A DNA stretch of 64,000 bases, from assembly GCF_029784155.1 (NCBI RefSeq), contig NC_073692.1, forward strand, positions 15,481,752 through 15,545,751, written 5' to 3'. Position 1 is the stretch's first letter. Each line of letters opens with the position of its first letter. Shown in pieces: positions 1 through 12,303 of this stretch. Under the pieces are notes generated by a model. The model had not been told where the DNA came from, did not search any database, and was given only the letters and a program-made list of their open reading frames with translations. The DNA is from Uranotaenia lowii. Lineage: Eukaryota > Arthropoda > Insecta > Diptera > Culicidae. Made by a program: the position numbers and the translations under genes.

Positions 1-985
1 CAAAAAATCAATTTTGTGACGTGAATTCGTCCATTCGCGCTGTTGTAACTCAGCTGAATTTCAACCGATTTCTATAAAATTTAGTATTTTAGAATCGTCT
101 TATCATTTTCAAAGAAGATCTCATTTTTTTATGTGAGAAAATGTCAAAGTTTTCTCGTAAAACTAAAAAGTTCCTTTTTTTGTGATGTGAATTCACTCAT
201 TTGCGAATGTTTTTGTTCGGTTTTCAAAACATCTACATTGGATATAAACAAATTCATTTCTCTACAAAATGAAGCAGTGTTTGTTGGCTTCAAAACGTAC
301 GAAAAAAATTCCAAAACAAATTCATCCATATATTTTAATTAATTATTTTGTAAAAGTTGTCAAAATAACCACTTTTTCCAACAAAAAAATTGATTTTCAA
401 AATCATGTAAAACATGTGTAGACAATTTTTTTCTCTTTTTTTCCGATGGTTTTGTGTGATTTGAATTATCAAAATTATAGACAAGTTTGAGATTTTTTGA
501 TACGCGAACGAATAAAAATCACTTTTGAGCGGTACAAGCGCGTGGAATGTGCCATAAGATAGGTTTCATTTGGTCCAAAATTATCAAGCTCGAACTTACT
601 TTTTTCATTATTAATTGAAAAATATAGTGGAATTGAGGGTAAAATCAGCCATAACTCCATTTTCCTAAGCGTGCCGTAGCTCAAATAGCCCTCATTTGAT
701 TCCTCGGAAAAAAAATCACACAAGATAGGTCTATTCTTGTCCAAAATTTTCTAGTCCAAATCAGTGTTTTTCTAGATTGTTTACAAAATACAGGAGAATT
801 TGGGGTGAAACATGCACTGTATCTCCGTTTATAAGCTTGTGCGGCGTCTGAAACTGTGTTCAATTGATTTTCTGAGCACTTTTACTAAAGAAAAGTATAT
901 TTTCATAGATTTGGTTCATGTTGGACGGAAGATATTGAATTTCTTCGTGGTTTATGCACTTTTTAGAAGATAATTGACTTGAAAT
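1..985. repeat. Repeat A, first copy (cut by window edge)
   Basis: This AT-rich repeat has no coding content. Its left part (1-320) carries the motif GTGACGTGAATTC (16-28) and a variant GTGATGTGAATTCAC (182-196). Its middle (about 555-775) holds one copy of a roughly 165-bp unit recognisable by AGCCATAACTCCATTTTCC. Its right part (about 790-975) contains ATCTCCGTTTATAAGCTTG and GTGCGGCGTCTGAAACTG. The left part reappears in inverted orientation at 16712-17705. The middle and right parts reappear, amplified and inverted, at 48329-50034. The family boundary on the left lies outside the window. No terminal target duplication could be defined. Confidence 0.75.
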
Positions 986-1696
986 GCAACATTAAAATAT
1001 TAAAAAAAAAGGAATCAAAGTTGTATTAATCAATTTCCATAAAATAATAAGATTTCAAAACTGTTTTTTCTAAGAGTTTCATCAGATAATATTTTTTGAT
1101 TTGTCATTTTTAAAATTTCGATATAGAATCGCAATGCAATAGAATTGTATGTCGAATTCCAGCATTTGAGATGCATTGAGAAAAAAAGTTGTGGAAATTC
1201 AAGAGAATAAGATCTTTTAAATTTGTTTTTATTTTTAAGGCAAACAAGTGAAATACAATCCATAAATCAATACAATCAATACTGGGTTATGAAATTTAAC
1301 AGAATATATTGTGTAATCAACTGCATTTGTTTTAACAAATTTTCAAGAAAAATTGAAACATATTCTAAGAAAAAAAAAATAGATAGATTTATCAAGTAAA
1401 CCGTTTGTAAGAGAAAAAGATAATAAATAAATAAATAAATAAATTTGTTGAAAAAATTAACTCTAAGGCGACGCTTTATCAAACGCATTGAAGTTAAGAA
1501 ATTTGTGGAAAGAGGAAAAAAAACATTTAAATAAGACAACATTAATTCTGGAAACGTTGTTCAAACTTTTTAACTCCTATATTCAGCATTGGACGACTCC
1601 TCAAAAACAACAGAAAGCAGAGAGAAAACAACACTGACATCAGAGTACAATTCTCTTTCACTGTTTATGCTTCACTAGTTATCCGAGTTTACAAGA
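986..1696. other. AT-rich spacer with short AAAT run
   Basis: No gene is visible. The short open frames here are low-complexity. An (AAAT)n microsatellite of about five units lies near 1423-1444. Confidence 0.6.
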
Positions 1697-1704
1697 GCTG
1701 TAAG

Positions 1705-2076
1705 CAGGGGTGTCAGGTGTCCTGATTGTTCAGAATTTGTCCTGATTTTCGAGTGGCCGTCCTGATTTTTCAAAAACGCTTAAATTGTCCTGATTTTTGA
1801 AAAATGGCCCTGAAAACGTCCTGATTTGTACTGACTTTTCAAAAATATCTTAATTATAACTAAATTTTGTGTTTTTCGATATTAACTGCAGGCCAGCCAA
1901 GGTTATTCTCGCTTCAGTTGCATAATTCGAGGCGTCTTGAGCACCTTTATTTCGCCTTTAGTTATGCAATCTAAGCACACTGCATGTTATTTTCACCAAT
2001 TTAGTGGTGTCCTGAAAAATCATGATTTTTTTATTCTAGGTGTCCTGATTTTCGACAAAACGACCTGGCACCTCTG
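1705..2076. mobile_element. hAT-type MITE with 8-bp target duplication
   Basis: The 372-bp element begins CAGGGGTGTCAGGTG and ends with an imperfect inverse, CACCTCTG preceded by GACCTGG. It is flanked on both sides by the identical 8-bp sequence GCTGTAAG (1697-1704 and 2077-2084). CA-starting inverted ends with an 8-bp duplication are diagnostic of hAT transposons. Inside, the phrase GTCCTGATTTT is repeated several times. There is no transposase, so the element is non-autonomous. Related, more decayed ends occur at 4388-4612 and 29549-31428. Confidence 0.85.
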
Positions 2077-2094
2077 GCTGTAAGCAACTCGGAC

Positions 2095-3281
2095 CAGTGA
2101 TGCCACATTAAAATCGGTATTTTCATGTCGGAAAAAGTCGGTAATGAATCGGTATGAAAACTCCAAAAATCGGTATGAATACCAATTTTTTCCAAAGCTT
2201 CTTTAACCCAATTTATTGAAAGAATATTAAAAAAAAAATACTATTTTGCTAGTATCGCGATATTAAAACATCATATTTTCTGTAAAAGAGACATTTCACT
2301 GCGGCTGTACTGTGTTATTTACTCTCAATACTATTATCATTTAGTATTTTTATGCCACTTAATTCTTTGTACTGGATACTACTCAGGGGAACAGCATTAT
2401 TGGGGCCTAAGTTTTAAATAGTGATTTTGGAAGATTTTGTCATCCTGAATTTTATACATATTTCAAATTCCGTCTGTTGCCTCTAGTTTTGGTGATATGG
2501 GGTGTGGAAATTGCAAAATTTCTCAGTTTTTGGTAAGTTATCAATAATGAACTGATAAACCTTGCCTAGATGTTCTTATTTAAGGAATACAAGGCTGTGA
2601 AAAAATGAAATTCAATAATTTTTTCAATTAAAAAAACAGGATTATAACTAGAAGAATGTCAAACTCATTTAATAACTTTGCTGAGGACTGCGAAACGGTT
2701 TACTTATGATTTTAAAGATATTCAAAATTTCTTTAGAATTTCATCATAATTCCCGTGTTTTGCAGATTTAGAGAAAAATGACGAAAAGAAAACTTCAATA
2801 CTTTTTTCTCACATATCAATACTACTCGCGTTCTTGGGGAATATTGATTATTTAGTAAAAACCAATATTTTCAAAATATTTGTATAGATCAGTATTTTGG
2901 CGAACAAGTGCAAAACTTAATAAATGTAGTTCATACATACAATTTCCAGATATGATCAATTAACGTCTTTAACTGCTGTAATCTCTCATCTATCATATTA
3001 TTTGATGATCAAGATTCGATCTATAGATAGAACAGAAGACAAAGAAGCTATCGACTACGCTGAGACTTGTTGGCCAATAAGGAACTATGATTATGTACAT
3101 TGGTTCAAAATTAAAAAAAGGGATAAAACTATAGTTTCATTTATATTTTGGAAATAATTTTTCTGTCTGAACGATATTTTCTAAAATCGGTATGATTCGC
3201 CAAAAATCGGTATTTGGTATATACAGATTCTTGGCCAAAATCGGTATAAATACCGAAAAATCGATATGTGTGGCATCGCTG
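2095..3281. mobile_element. Probable hAT-like non-autonomous element
   Basis: The left end reads CAGTGATGCCACATTAAAAT and the right end, reverse-complemented, reads CAGCGATGCCACACATAT. Both ends are rich in the phrase AATCGGTAT (near 2113-2180 and 3185-3265), giving subterminal repeats. The form of the ends suggests the hAT superfamily, but the 8-bp flanks (ACTCGGAC and ACAGCTAG) do not match, so the target duplication is missing or decayed. The 1.2-kb interior is AT-rich and non-coding. The element starts only 10 bp after the duplication of the preceding MITE. Confidence 0.65.
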
Positions 3282-3357
3282 ACAGCTAGTGTTAGAGCTC
3301 TCGCATTTTGGTGAGAGGAAGAGAATTCTAGCCAATAGCGCGCTAGTGTTTGAATCA

Positions 3358-4275
3358 CCCAAGCAATCAGAATTCCCTTAAAAAGGTTCCATAGAAGCTT
3401 AATCAGCTCTCGTTTGTGTCTGAAGAGAATGGTAATCAGCCCAAAACTTAAGTTCTTAAAGCTACTTTCCAGTTCGTTTAGGTGGCTGTAGAGAACGCTA
3501 TTCAGCTTCTAAGGGAATGTCAAGGAACTTCTACGCACCGAAAAAAAAATCCGATTGACAGATTTCTCTGACATTCAGATGTCAGATTGCTAGGTTGCCG
3601 GTCTATCATGGTCTATCTCATTGGTTTTAATTATATTGTTTTGATTACGTCTAGAGAATTGAACCGCTGCTCTCTAGGTTGCAATGAAACTCACCAGCCT
3701 CTCGACCAATCCAGCAATAGTTCATTGCCACTGTAATAATTAGTTTAAACTTAATGTCATTTGAGATGATTGAATAGGTTGGTCAATAGATTGTACCTTA
3801 TTTCGTTTAAAGGACTTTCAGTACACAATATGAATAGTAAAAAAAAATCGCATCATCAAAAATTTGTTCGAATATCTTAACATTTATAAGAAAAATTCAA
3901 AAAAATCTTGAATCGAATTCCATTTGTAAATATCAGTACAGATACAAACAAAACAAATACCATGACAAGAAATTGACAGACATTTTTGACATATCGCTTA
4001 GAATTCCCACACAGGTTCTTTAAAACACCTTCAAGTATCTTAATGGTGCGTTTTAGAATGTTGCGCTAACGTTTTGGACCTTCTTGAAAGAAGTTCCATC
4101 AAAAGCGCTTAGAAGTTCCGTTATCGATAGTTTAACCTTTCAAAGGGCAATTGAAGTTCCAGAGTAACTTTCACGCGACAAGAGTCACCTGAAGCTCCCG
4201 TAAAACATTTTTTAAGCCAAATGTGAACTTTGGAATTCCATCTTTAAGTAAAAATGCGACTTTTGGTTGCTTGGG
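3358..4275. mobile_element. MITE with CCCAAGCAA inverted ends
   Basis: The 9-bp ends CCCAAGCAA (3358-3366) and TTGCTTGGG (4267-4275) are exact inverses, and similarity extends a few bases further. Internally there are repeated phrases such as AAGTTCC and GAACTTC. There is no open reading frame of note. No convincing target duplication was found, so the superfamily is not assigned. Confidence 0.55.
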
Positions 4276-4387
4276 CATACACCTCAGTGTATATAGAGAT
4301 GAAAATGTTTGACCCTTATCCACACAAATTTTATGGAAGAATTATCCTATAAGTATGAAAATTCCAAGAAAAAAAAAACCACTCAAC

Positions 4388-4612
4388 CAGTGGTTCCAGG
4401 TGCCCTGATTATTTAAGAGTGTCCGGGTTTTTGGAGTGCCGTCCTGATTTTTTTGAATGTTCAAATTGTTCTGATTAAAACAAAAAGAGTTATTGAACTG
4501 TACTTGTTTGTCCTGATTTTCAAAAAAATATCTTAATTATAGATGAATTTTTGGTTGAATTATGATAACATCAAACAAAACTGCGATTTTTGCCGGAGCC
4601 ACCTGGCATCGC
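4388..4612. mobile_element. Decayed hAT MITE fragment
   Basis: The left end CAGTGGTTCCAGGTGCCCTG and the repeated internal phrase GTCCTGATTTT resemble the element at 1705-2076. The right end has CACCTGGCATCGC. The 8-bp flanks do not match. This is probably an older or rearranged copy of the same family. Confidence 0.55.
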
Positions 4613-5410
4613 TTCACACAAAGAACAAGAATGTTTTTTTTCCAAAAGGCGTAAAATCAGTACTTATCTTTATACTTAATCCTAAAAATCCATCTTTTGT
4701 TCTTTCAGAATCTGTAACAAAAATACCAAAAAGATGGTAGATAAAGCTGTTCTTTTAATAAATATGGCAACTGCTATTTTTAATTTTTGTTTCTTCACAA
4801 AATGAACATCGAAGGAAGCATTCGTAGCAACGCGTCTTAAAAAAAACACAAAAAACGTCCTACAAAAAAACTGTGTTTTCTTTAAGATTTCTTCCAACAC
4901 ATTATTTAGCTTCGTTCAATCGTTGGTAAAAATTGGTTTCAACTGGTTTCTGTTAACTGGTAGATGTGCAACGAGCTAATGTTTTGGTCGAAACGAGTCA
5001 GGTCGTTGTTCAATGGAGCAAGTTGAAACTAGTCGAAACTGATCCAGCTCGGCAGCAAGATTCGTTTCTAAATACTTTGTAGAAATCGATCGAAGTCGAT
5101 TGGAAAGAGACAGGCGATGAACTGTCATTCCATTTCTACTTGTTTCGACCCGTATCGACCTGACTTCATTGAACAGACTTATTGTGCAATAGCATTTTCC
5201 GGAGAAGGGAATTCTCTTCATCAGCAGAAGTGAATGCTCGCGCTCACTCTTGTGTGTAGACAGTCTCTCGCTTCTCACAGCTCGAGTGAACAGTAGAAAC
5301 GACATTGTACTCTCTTTCACTGAACAAGCCGAGCTGAAGGGAAATGCGAACTCTGCCTATATTGAAGTGAATATTTTAAGTCTGGTCACAACTTTCTAGA
5401 AGACGGCAAG
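4613..5410. other. Unassigned spacer
   Basis: No gene was recognised. From 4920 to 5330 the sequence is more GC-balanced and repeats short phrases such as TCGAAAC and GTCGAAAC. This suggests an old repeat, but no boundaries were found. The 114-residue open frame on the minus strand here has no recognisable domain. Confidence 0.5.
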
Positions 5411-6385
5411 TAACGGGTGTTAAATAAAAAATGAGAATGTTTTCAATACCTTTCAGTAACTCAAATAAAGAGCGTAAAATTTTCTTTCTCCAAGAAAATT
5501 GCTCTTTGGGCTCCCTAGAAACAGTAGGCATGTTTGGTTTTTCTAGTTTGAATTTAGTCAAAGCAAAGATGGCGTCCGCGAACGCATTGTACGGTTCTAC
5601 GAAACGCATTTCCAGCAAGGAAAAAAGTTCACGGTGGCACATTTTATTTAAGGAAGAAAATGTACCTGTCAGTACGGTATATCGTATCCTGGGTTCCCTG
5701 AACGTAGAGCGGAAGGTCGGAAGTGGTCGTCCGGTGACGATAATGACGAAGCAGAGGAAGACATCGTTAAAGAAGCTGTTTGACAACAAGGACGCAACCA
5801 GCCTGCGTGACGCCGGTCGGAAATATGGCTGCTCCCACGTATTGATCCATCGTACCCTCAAGATGGAAGGAATCGTCAGCAGGAAGAAGACGAGGTCGCC
5901 GCAGTACATGGAGGAGCAGATTGAGACGGCTAAATCACAGTGTCGGTGGATGACCAAAAAATACCCCGAGACGTCATTCGTTCTGGCTGGCTGGCGTACC
6001 TTGAGGAGAAAAAGATACCGTTCTTGCCGAAAGATCGTAACCCAACAAATTTGCCCCAGTGCCACCCAATAGAGGATTTTTTGGCTCACTCAGTGTCTTA
6101 GTGTATAAAAACAATTGGAGGGCTAAGGACACGAAGCAACTGACTACAAGAATCCGGAATTGTATCCGGAAAATGGACGTAAGTGTCATACAACGTTCTT
6201 GTGAGAGCATCGCGACAAAGTTGCGTCGAACATCAGACCACGGCCCTTACTCAAACATTCACTGACATTTTTTTGAAGAAAATACATTATGTTATTAATA
6301 AAAAATACTGAAATCGATGAAAAAAAATAACAATTTTTTTTATATGTGATTGAAAAAATTTTCATTTTTTATTTAACATCCGTTA
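5411..6385 (+). mobile_element. DD37E IS630-Tc1-mariner element, internally deleted
   Basis: The element has 35-bp inverted ends (5413-5447 and 6349-6383) differing at three positions, starting ACGGGTGTTAAATAAAAAAT on the left. It is flanked by TA on both sides (5411-5412, 6384-6385), the target duplication expected of the IS630-Tc1-mariner superfamily. Its total length of about 975 bp is short for an intact member. The close match between the two ends indicates fairly recent activity, presumably driven by a transposase supplied from another locus. Confidence 0.9.
5431..6265 (+). pseudogene. DD37E transposase, deleted and frameshifted
   Basis: The main frame (5431-6072) encodes an N-terminal helix-turn-helix region. 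It includes GSGRPVTIMTKQRK, a typical linker, and CSHVLIHRTLKMEGI, a second helix-turn-helix. The frame then runs through YPETSFVLAGW, where the first catalytic aspartate region should follow. Instead it jumps directly to sequence equivalent to the far C-terminal part, so the region bearing the first two catalytic aspartates is absent. The C-terminal part, including the NPTN.PQC.PIEDF block with the catalytic glutamate, continues after frame changes up to YKNNWRAKDTKQL and DHGPYSNIH (6259-6264). Family knowledge places this block in mosquito DD37E transposases. The copy cannot encode an active enzyme. The 237-residue minus-strand frame over it is a shadow. Confidence 0.85.
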
Positions 6386-9300
6386 GCTTTGAGCTTAGCG
6401 AAAAAATCATCGTCCTGATTGTCCATATTTTCCTATAACAAAAATATTTGCCATTTTTATCGACTAATTTTCGTTTTCCGAACTCCTGAACTTAATTTCT
6501 CAATATTGGAACAATAGGAAATTTAAAAGTGTTTACAAAAATATTGAACAAATTTCAATAAGAACTCTCACCTAGTTTGGCAAAAAAAATTGAACTGTCA
6601 ATAATTTAGCAAAGGCCAGGCCTAAAAAAGCTTTGCTGATGCACACATTTTTATAAATAATACAAACCGGAAGAAAAAAGAGCCTCTATTTATAAAAACC
6701 TTTTTTTTTATTTTGAGTGTCAAATGGAGAAGCAGTTAAGCCAAGGATATTGGTTGTTTGCTGAAGTTCCAATTAAAAATCAGTTTTTCTTGCCTCTATA
6801 TTGCATTTTACTGTTGAGCTCTTGCTTCCGAGTTCTAAATATTTGAAATATAATCTTCAACGATGAATTGAATAAATGAACCATAAATGGTCGGGATTCG
6901 ACCAGATCGAACTGAACGCCATCAGCAGTTTTCCAAGACACTTGAGTTTATTGTACTAATATGTTCAACTTTGGACAAAATCAGTCAAATTTATCAACCA
7001 GAACCAATAGTTTTTAACCCAAGAAACACATCCCAGTGAATCAATTTATCTTCTTGTTTTGGTCTCGCAAACGAATTACATGAGTTTCAAAATCTGCAGT
7101 TTAAAAACATTTCATGGCGTTCAGTTAAGTCTAGTCGAAGTCAGGCCAAATCAAAACAAAATTTCAAATTTGGATTCCTTATTTGCGTTATGAATACTGA
7201 ATCAGGTTGTTCAGGGATAGCTTCAATTTGTTAGAATCCGTTTTCAGAGCCTGAGTTCTCTTTGCCTTTCACAATTTCAAGAAAAAAACGGCATTTTTAA
7301 AAATTGGTCACAATATAGAGGAGACTCTCCCTTAATTCAACGTACTTTGCAGGAAAAAAAATCGAAAGCGGGATCTAGAACAAATATTTTTTATAAAATT
7401 TGCAAACAAAATACATGAGCAAATTTTCTATTTAGTTTTCACAAAGATTTTTTAAAACGAACTTCAAATTAAAATCCAATATAAATTTATGTTGGCCAAA
7501 AAAAAGAAATAATGAAAATCCATCTGAAATTCAAAAATTTCGTAAAATCTGTGATTATTTCTGTGTTTTGTGATGAAAATTTGCTCGAAATTCTGTGAAA
7601 TTATAGATTTTTCTGTGATTTCGGCAACCTTGACTACAGACCGCCAAGAAGAAAGTGAGAAATTGTAACTTTCTTCCAATATGAACGTTTTTGCTCAAAT
7701 TACTTTTTCATCTTTATCTCATTAATTTGTTATTTTTTAACATAAGTATAACTCTTACCTTACCAATGTTATTGTCAATTTCTTCAAATGTACCAGCTTA
7801 AAAAGTGAATCTGTACACTTACCTGAAAAAATGAGGAAAAAATAGAAAAATATTAGTTCATTATTTTTTAAACAGTCTTAAGTGGATTAAAATATGATGA
7901 ATGAGGTTTTAGTTTTATGTGTCAAAAAAGTGTTGAAATTGGTGCGTAATTACAACAAATCAACCGTTACATAATATTTGTACTGCATCTCTAAGCATGA
8001 GTTGGAAAGAAAATAGTCAACTAGTAAATCTGTATAGGGGTTCTCATGAAAACCTACGATGGTGTGGTAAACTGCTCAATAATTTATCGTCAGAAATATG
8101 TAAATGAACTGATTCTGATTGTTTAGAAATTTAGGCCGACACCTGATGTCATTTTACTGGCAATGATATGAAGTATCTAATCCATATGGTGGCTCCAGAG
8201 AGTGACGTTCTCAGTGCAGTCGAGAGGATCAATCCAGCCCAACGAAGAAAAGGAATGTGCCAAAAAAAACATTACAGCTATTATTTAATTCACCTGAAAG
8301 TTTCCCCCCTGGTGTAGTCCTTGCGATAAGAAATTTTCACTACCATCCTTGAAATTTGAAGCCGAGAAAAAAACGGCTGATTTTTTTCGCTCTCCGAGCT
8401 TCAAGTTTCTGTAAAGGATAGTTTCAACTGAAATTCCACCTGTTTTATCGCGTTGTAAAAAGAGAACAGAACGGCAGTTCGAGAGCAAAAAAAAAACTGG
8501 TAAAATCAGCATCAATAGGTTTCACAGAAATAGTTGGTCTTTTACGGCGCGCGCGAAAAAAGAAACCAAGTCTGGTAAGAAGGAAAAAGTCGAAGGGAAA
8601 GAAATCCGAGCTGCGAGATAAGATTTCATCCGGCTGGCTACTGGAGCTGTTAGTGCTGCAATTGGCAATGGGTTAGTGCAGTTTTGGTCCAACGGAAGCG
8701 CCAGGAAGAGACCGGGATTGAGGAAAAACTGGTGAAAAACTTTGTTTGAAAACAACCGTATCATTCGAAACACGATTTTCCTTATCGCGTGCCAGACGTT
8801 TTGTTCTGGCCGTCCGTCGTACTTTTTTTTTTTCTTGCTTCTGCTCTTACCCTGAGCTAGGGCACAAAACTTCTGGAAAGTGTGCCGGATTGCAGTTTAC
8901 GTGCGGCGATGCTGATATCGATTCACTTGGACGGTTTAAAGGTTGAAGCAGTTTTGTTAGATGAAAGACGATTATTTGCGTTTGAACAGAAATTTCAACA
9001 AAAAAGTTTATGTAGGTACTTACGAAAAAAAATTATACAAAATCATAAATTCAAGTCACAATTAAATACAAACCACTCCGCGTCCTCTTGACCATTAGAA
9101 GCTTAAAACAAATCAAGATTTCAATTTTGATAAGCACCAGAATAAAGCAAATAAACTGAGAAAGAAGACGCAAATCAGAAACAGAATCATCACAATCATA
9201 AACCACAAACCGGAAAGAAGCAGAAAGATATAAAACCAGCATTTTTAATTATGATTATTTAAAACACTTCGGAGTGTCATTTGTGACACACAACTGAACA

Positions 9301-9896
9301 GAAGTATGAAAAAAAACCATGAAACATAAAAGAAATCAGCTCTCATCCTCTGTTTTGCCTGAACTTCTCTATCCTTCAGGATAAAAACAAACGCAAAATC
9401 TCAATGCTAAAATCAAGCAGAACGACTGGTACGATTCCCATTTTTTTCGCCATCAGGATGAGGCTAGCCATAAAATATTCATTGCATCCAATCAAAGCAC
9501 AGATAGGGGAAAATCCAGTCGAAAAGAAGTGAGTGAAGCAGGTGGAGAAAAACAAACTAGGAAAAATCTTACCGAACACCGTATTTGCATTTTTCTCTTC
9601 CGTTCGAGTGAAGGGAGGAAAATCACTCACTTTCGGTATCACCTGCCAGATTGAGAGAAGAAAGCGCTTTGCGATAAGCATCCTGCCCCCAAGGCTGGCT
9701 CAGAGACTTTGTCGCACTAGACAGAATGAATGGTTTTTCTTTATCAGACAAATATGTAGGTGCAGTAGAACCCAGTTGAAAAATTTACTCAAAGCATTCA
9801 ACTGAATATTGAATATGGAACCAAAATCTGAATTCTGAATTCTAAATTGAAAATTTGAGACCTGATATTTGAAATTCGCAAATTTAAATCTACAAA
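6386..9896. other. Long AT-rich non-coding stretch
   Basis: No gene, RNA or bounded repeat was recognised. From about 8380 to 8950 and 9400 to 9750 the composition is more balanced, and there are short open frames of up to 101 codons without domains. These could be untranslated or intronic sequence, but nothing in the sequence decides this. Confidence 0.5.
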
Positions 9897-11022
9897 CTAA
9901 AACTGAATCTGAATCTGAAATCTGAATCTGAAATCTGAATCAAAAATCTGAATCTGAATCTGAAATCTGAAATCTGAATCTGAATCTGAAATCTGAATCT
10001 GAAATCTGAATCTGAAATCTGAATCTGAAATCTGAATCTGAAATCTGAATCTGAAATCTGAATCTGAAATCTGAATCTGAAATCTGAATCTGAAATCTGA
10101 ATCTGAAATCTGAATCTGAAATCTGAATCTGAAATCTGAATCTGAAATCTGAATCTGAAATCTGAATCTGAAATCTGAATCTGAAATCTGAATCTGAAAT
10201 CTGAATCTGAAATCTGAATCTGAAATCTGAATCTGAAATCTGAATCTGAAATCTGAATCTGAAATCTGAATCTGAAATCTGAATCTGAAATCTGAATCTG
10301 AAATCTGAATCTGAAATCTGAATCTGAAATCTGAATCTGAAATCTGAATCTGAAATCTGAATCTGAAATCTGAATCTGAAATCTGAATCTGAAATCTGAA
10401 TCTGAAATCTGAATCTGAAATCTGAATCTGAAATCTGAATCTGAAATCTGAATCTGAAATCTGAATCTGAAATCTGAATCTGAAATCTGAATCTGAAATC
10501 TGAAACTGAAATCTGAATCTGAAATCTGAATCTGAAATCTGAATCTGAAATCTGAATCTGAAATCTGAATCTGAAATCTGAATCTGAAATCTGAAACTGA
10601 AATCTGAATCTGAAATCTGAATCTGAAATCTGAAATCTGAATCTGAAATCTGAATCTGAAATCTGAATCTGAAATCTGAATCTGAAATCTGAATCTGAAA
10701 TCTGAAATCTGAAATCTGAATCTGAAATCTGAATCTGAAATCTGAATCTGAAATCTGAATCTGAAATCTGAATCTGAAATCTGAATCTGAAATCTGAATC
10801 TGAAATCTGAATCTGAAATCTGAATCTGAAATCTGAATCTGAAATCTGAATCTGAAATCTGAATCTGAAATCTGAATCTGAAATCTGAATCTGAAATCTG
10901 AATCTGAAATCTGAATCTGAAATCTGAATCTGAAATCTGAATCTGAAATCTGAATCTGAAATCTGAATCTGAAATCTGAATCTGAAATCTGAGTCTGAAA
11001 TCTGAATCTGAAATCTAAATCT
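9897..11022. repeat. 13-bp satellite array (TCTGAATCTGAAA)n
   Basis: About 85 nearly perfect tandem copies of a 13-bp unit, made of a 6-bp TCTGAA and a 7-bp TCTGAAA half, fill this interval. A few copies lack one half-unit or carry single changes such as TCTGAAACTGAAA. The minus strand has no stop codon in any frame. Since 13 is not a multiple of three, the reading cycles through all three frames every 39 bp. This creates a false 383-residue frame with a 13-residue period. A second array of the same unit and orientation lies at 62893-64000. Confidence 0.97.
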
Positions 11023-11030
11023 TTTTTATT

Positions 11031-12303
11031 TAGGACTCTTTTTGACATTAGGTTCCTGGAAATCTGAGTCGGAAATCGGAATCCGGATTCTGAGTTGAAA
11101 AGCGAAACTGATTTTTGTTCTAAAATTTTATGGGTTTTTTAAAGTTTTGTGTATAAATACTATCTGAAATCGCGAACAACAATTTTGAAAAATCTTAAAA
11201 TAAATTGTTTTAGCATAGTGAAGCAAAATAGCGAAAAATTTCAGCAGCATTTTTAGTTTTTATCAAAAAAAAAACTGTACCTACCCGAAAACCCAAGACT
11301 CGGTTCATAGTAAGAGATTTAGCACACCTTTTGACAAACACTCGCAAAAACCTATAAATCTCGTTCCCTTTTGGTCCTTGATAGAGCTACTGCTTCTGCG
11401 AAATTCCCGAAGACGAGGACGAATGAATGAATGAATGAATAGGTAGGAGGTGTAGGTGTATGTGATGTATGGTTTCCAGATAGGAAGATTTATCTAACGG
11501 ATTTTATCACAAGGCTCTCAGTGCTAGTCACACAGATTTTTCACACTGCATTTGCTCATCGGCCTGTCTTGCTTGATGCTGTTCGTAGGGTAATTTTTTT
11601 TTCAGAGTCTGAAGTGATGAATGAAATATTATCTCCCAGTCGGCAAAATGTTCCTTTTTATTTTTCACCCTTCTCGGGGAGTTTTTCCGTTGTTTTCTAG
11701 AAAATTTCTCCAAATATTATCAAGTTTATTCCTTAAAAGTTTGATATACTAATTGAAAAAAAGATGTTTAATAATGCAATGAAAATAATACTTGATAAAA
11801 AAATAAATGTTGGAAAACCTTGTCAACAGATAGTTCCACCTGATCGATTATTTAACTGTTGAGTACATTTACCCTATCTAGTGATTTCCATGAAAACGTA
11901 AGAAAGCATCAGCCATGATGAATACGGTGGAAAATTTATTACAACGAATCCTTCACCGCGCTTTGATTGATACCTATAGTGATGTCGCTTAGCGTCCTTG
12001 GCATGCCGATCCGGAAACTGTTATTGTTCGCCATCACTGTTTAGAGTGAACTGAATTGAAGTGGGGGATGATGGAAGTCAGGAGACGAGAAGTGCTTATC
12101 TTTCGGCTCAACGAGTGACAAGTTTCTGGCGATGACGTCCTTTTGGCTCGAGCCAAACTTCACCTCAGACTCATGTGATGTTGATCCTTTGGATGAAAAC
12201 TTTTTTCTTTTAAAAGTTTTTTTTCTAAGAAATAAAAAAAGACATAAAATTTAATTTTCTTAAAAAGTCTTGACATATATTCATAAAAAAAACGCAAAAC
12301 AAT
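11031..12303. other. Spacer downstream of zinc-finger gene, with ATTAAA signal
   Basis: No gene was recognised. A (GAAT)5 microsatellite lies at 11421-11440. On the minus strand, ATTAAA (complement of 12250-12255), about 50 bp beyond the stop of the zinc-finger gene, is a plausible polyadenylation signal for it. Confidence 0.5.

Noticed and set aside
5376..6089. 237-residue minus-strand open frame
   Set aside because: It is the shadow of the DD37E transposase on the plus strand. No domain was seen in it.
9897..11048. 383-residue minus-strand open frame
   Set aside because: It is produced by the stop-free 13-bp satellite and has no independent coding signal.
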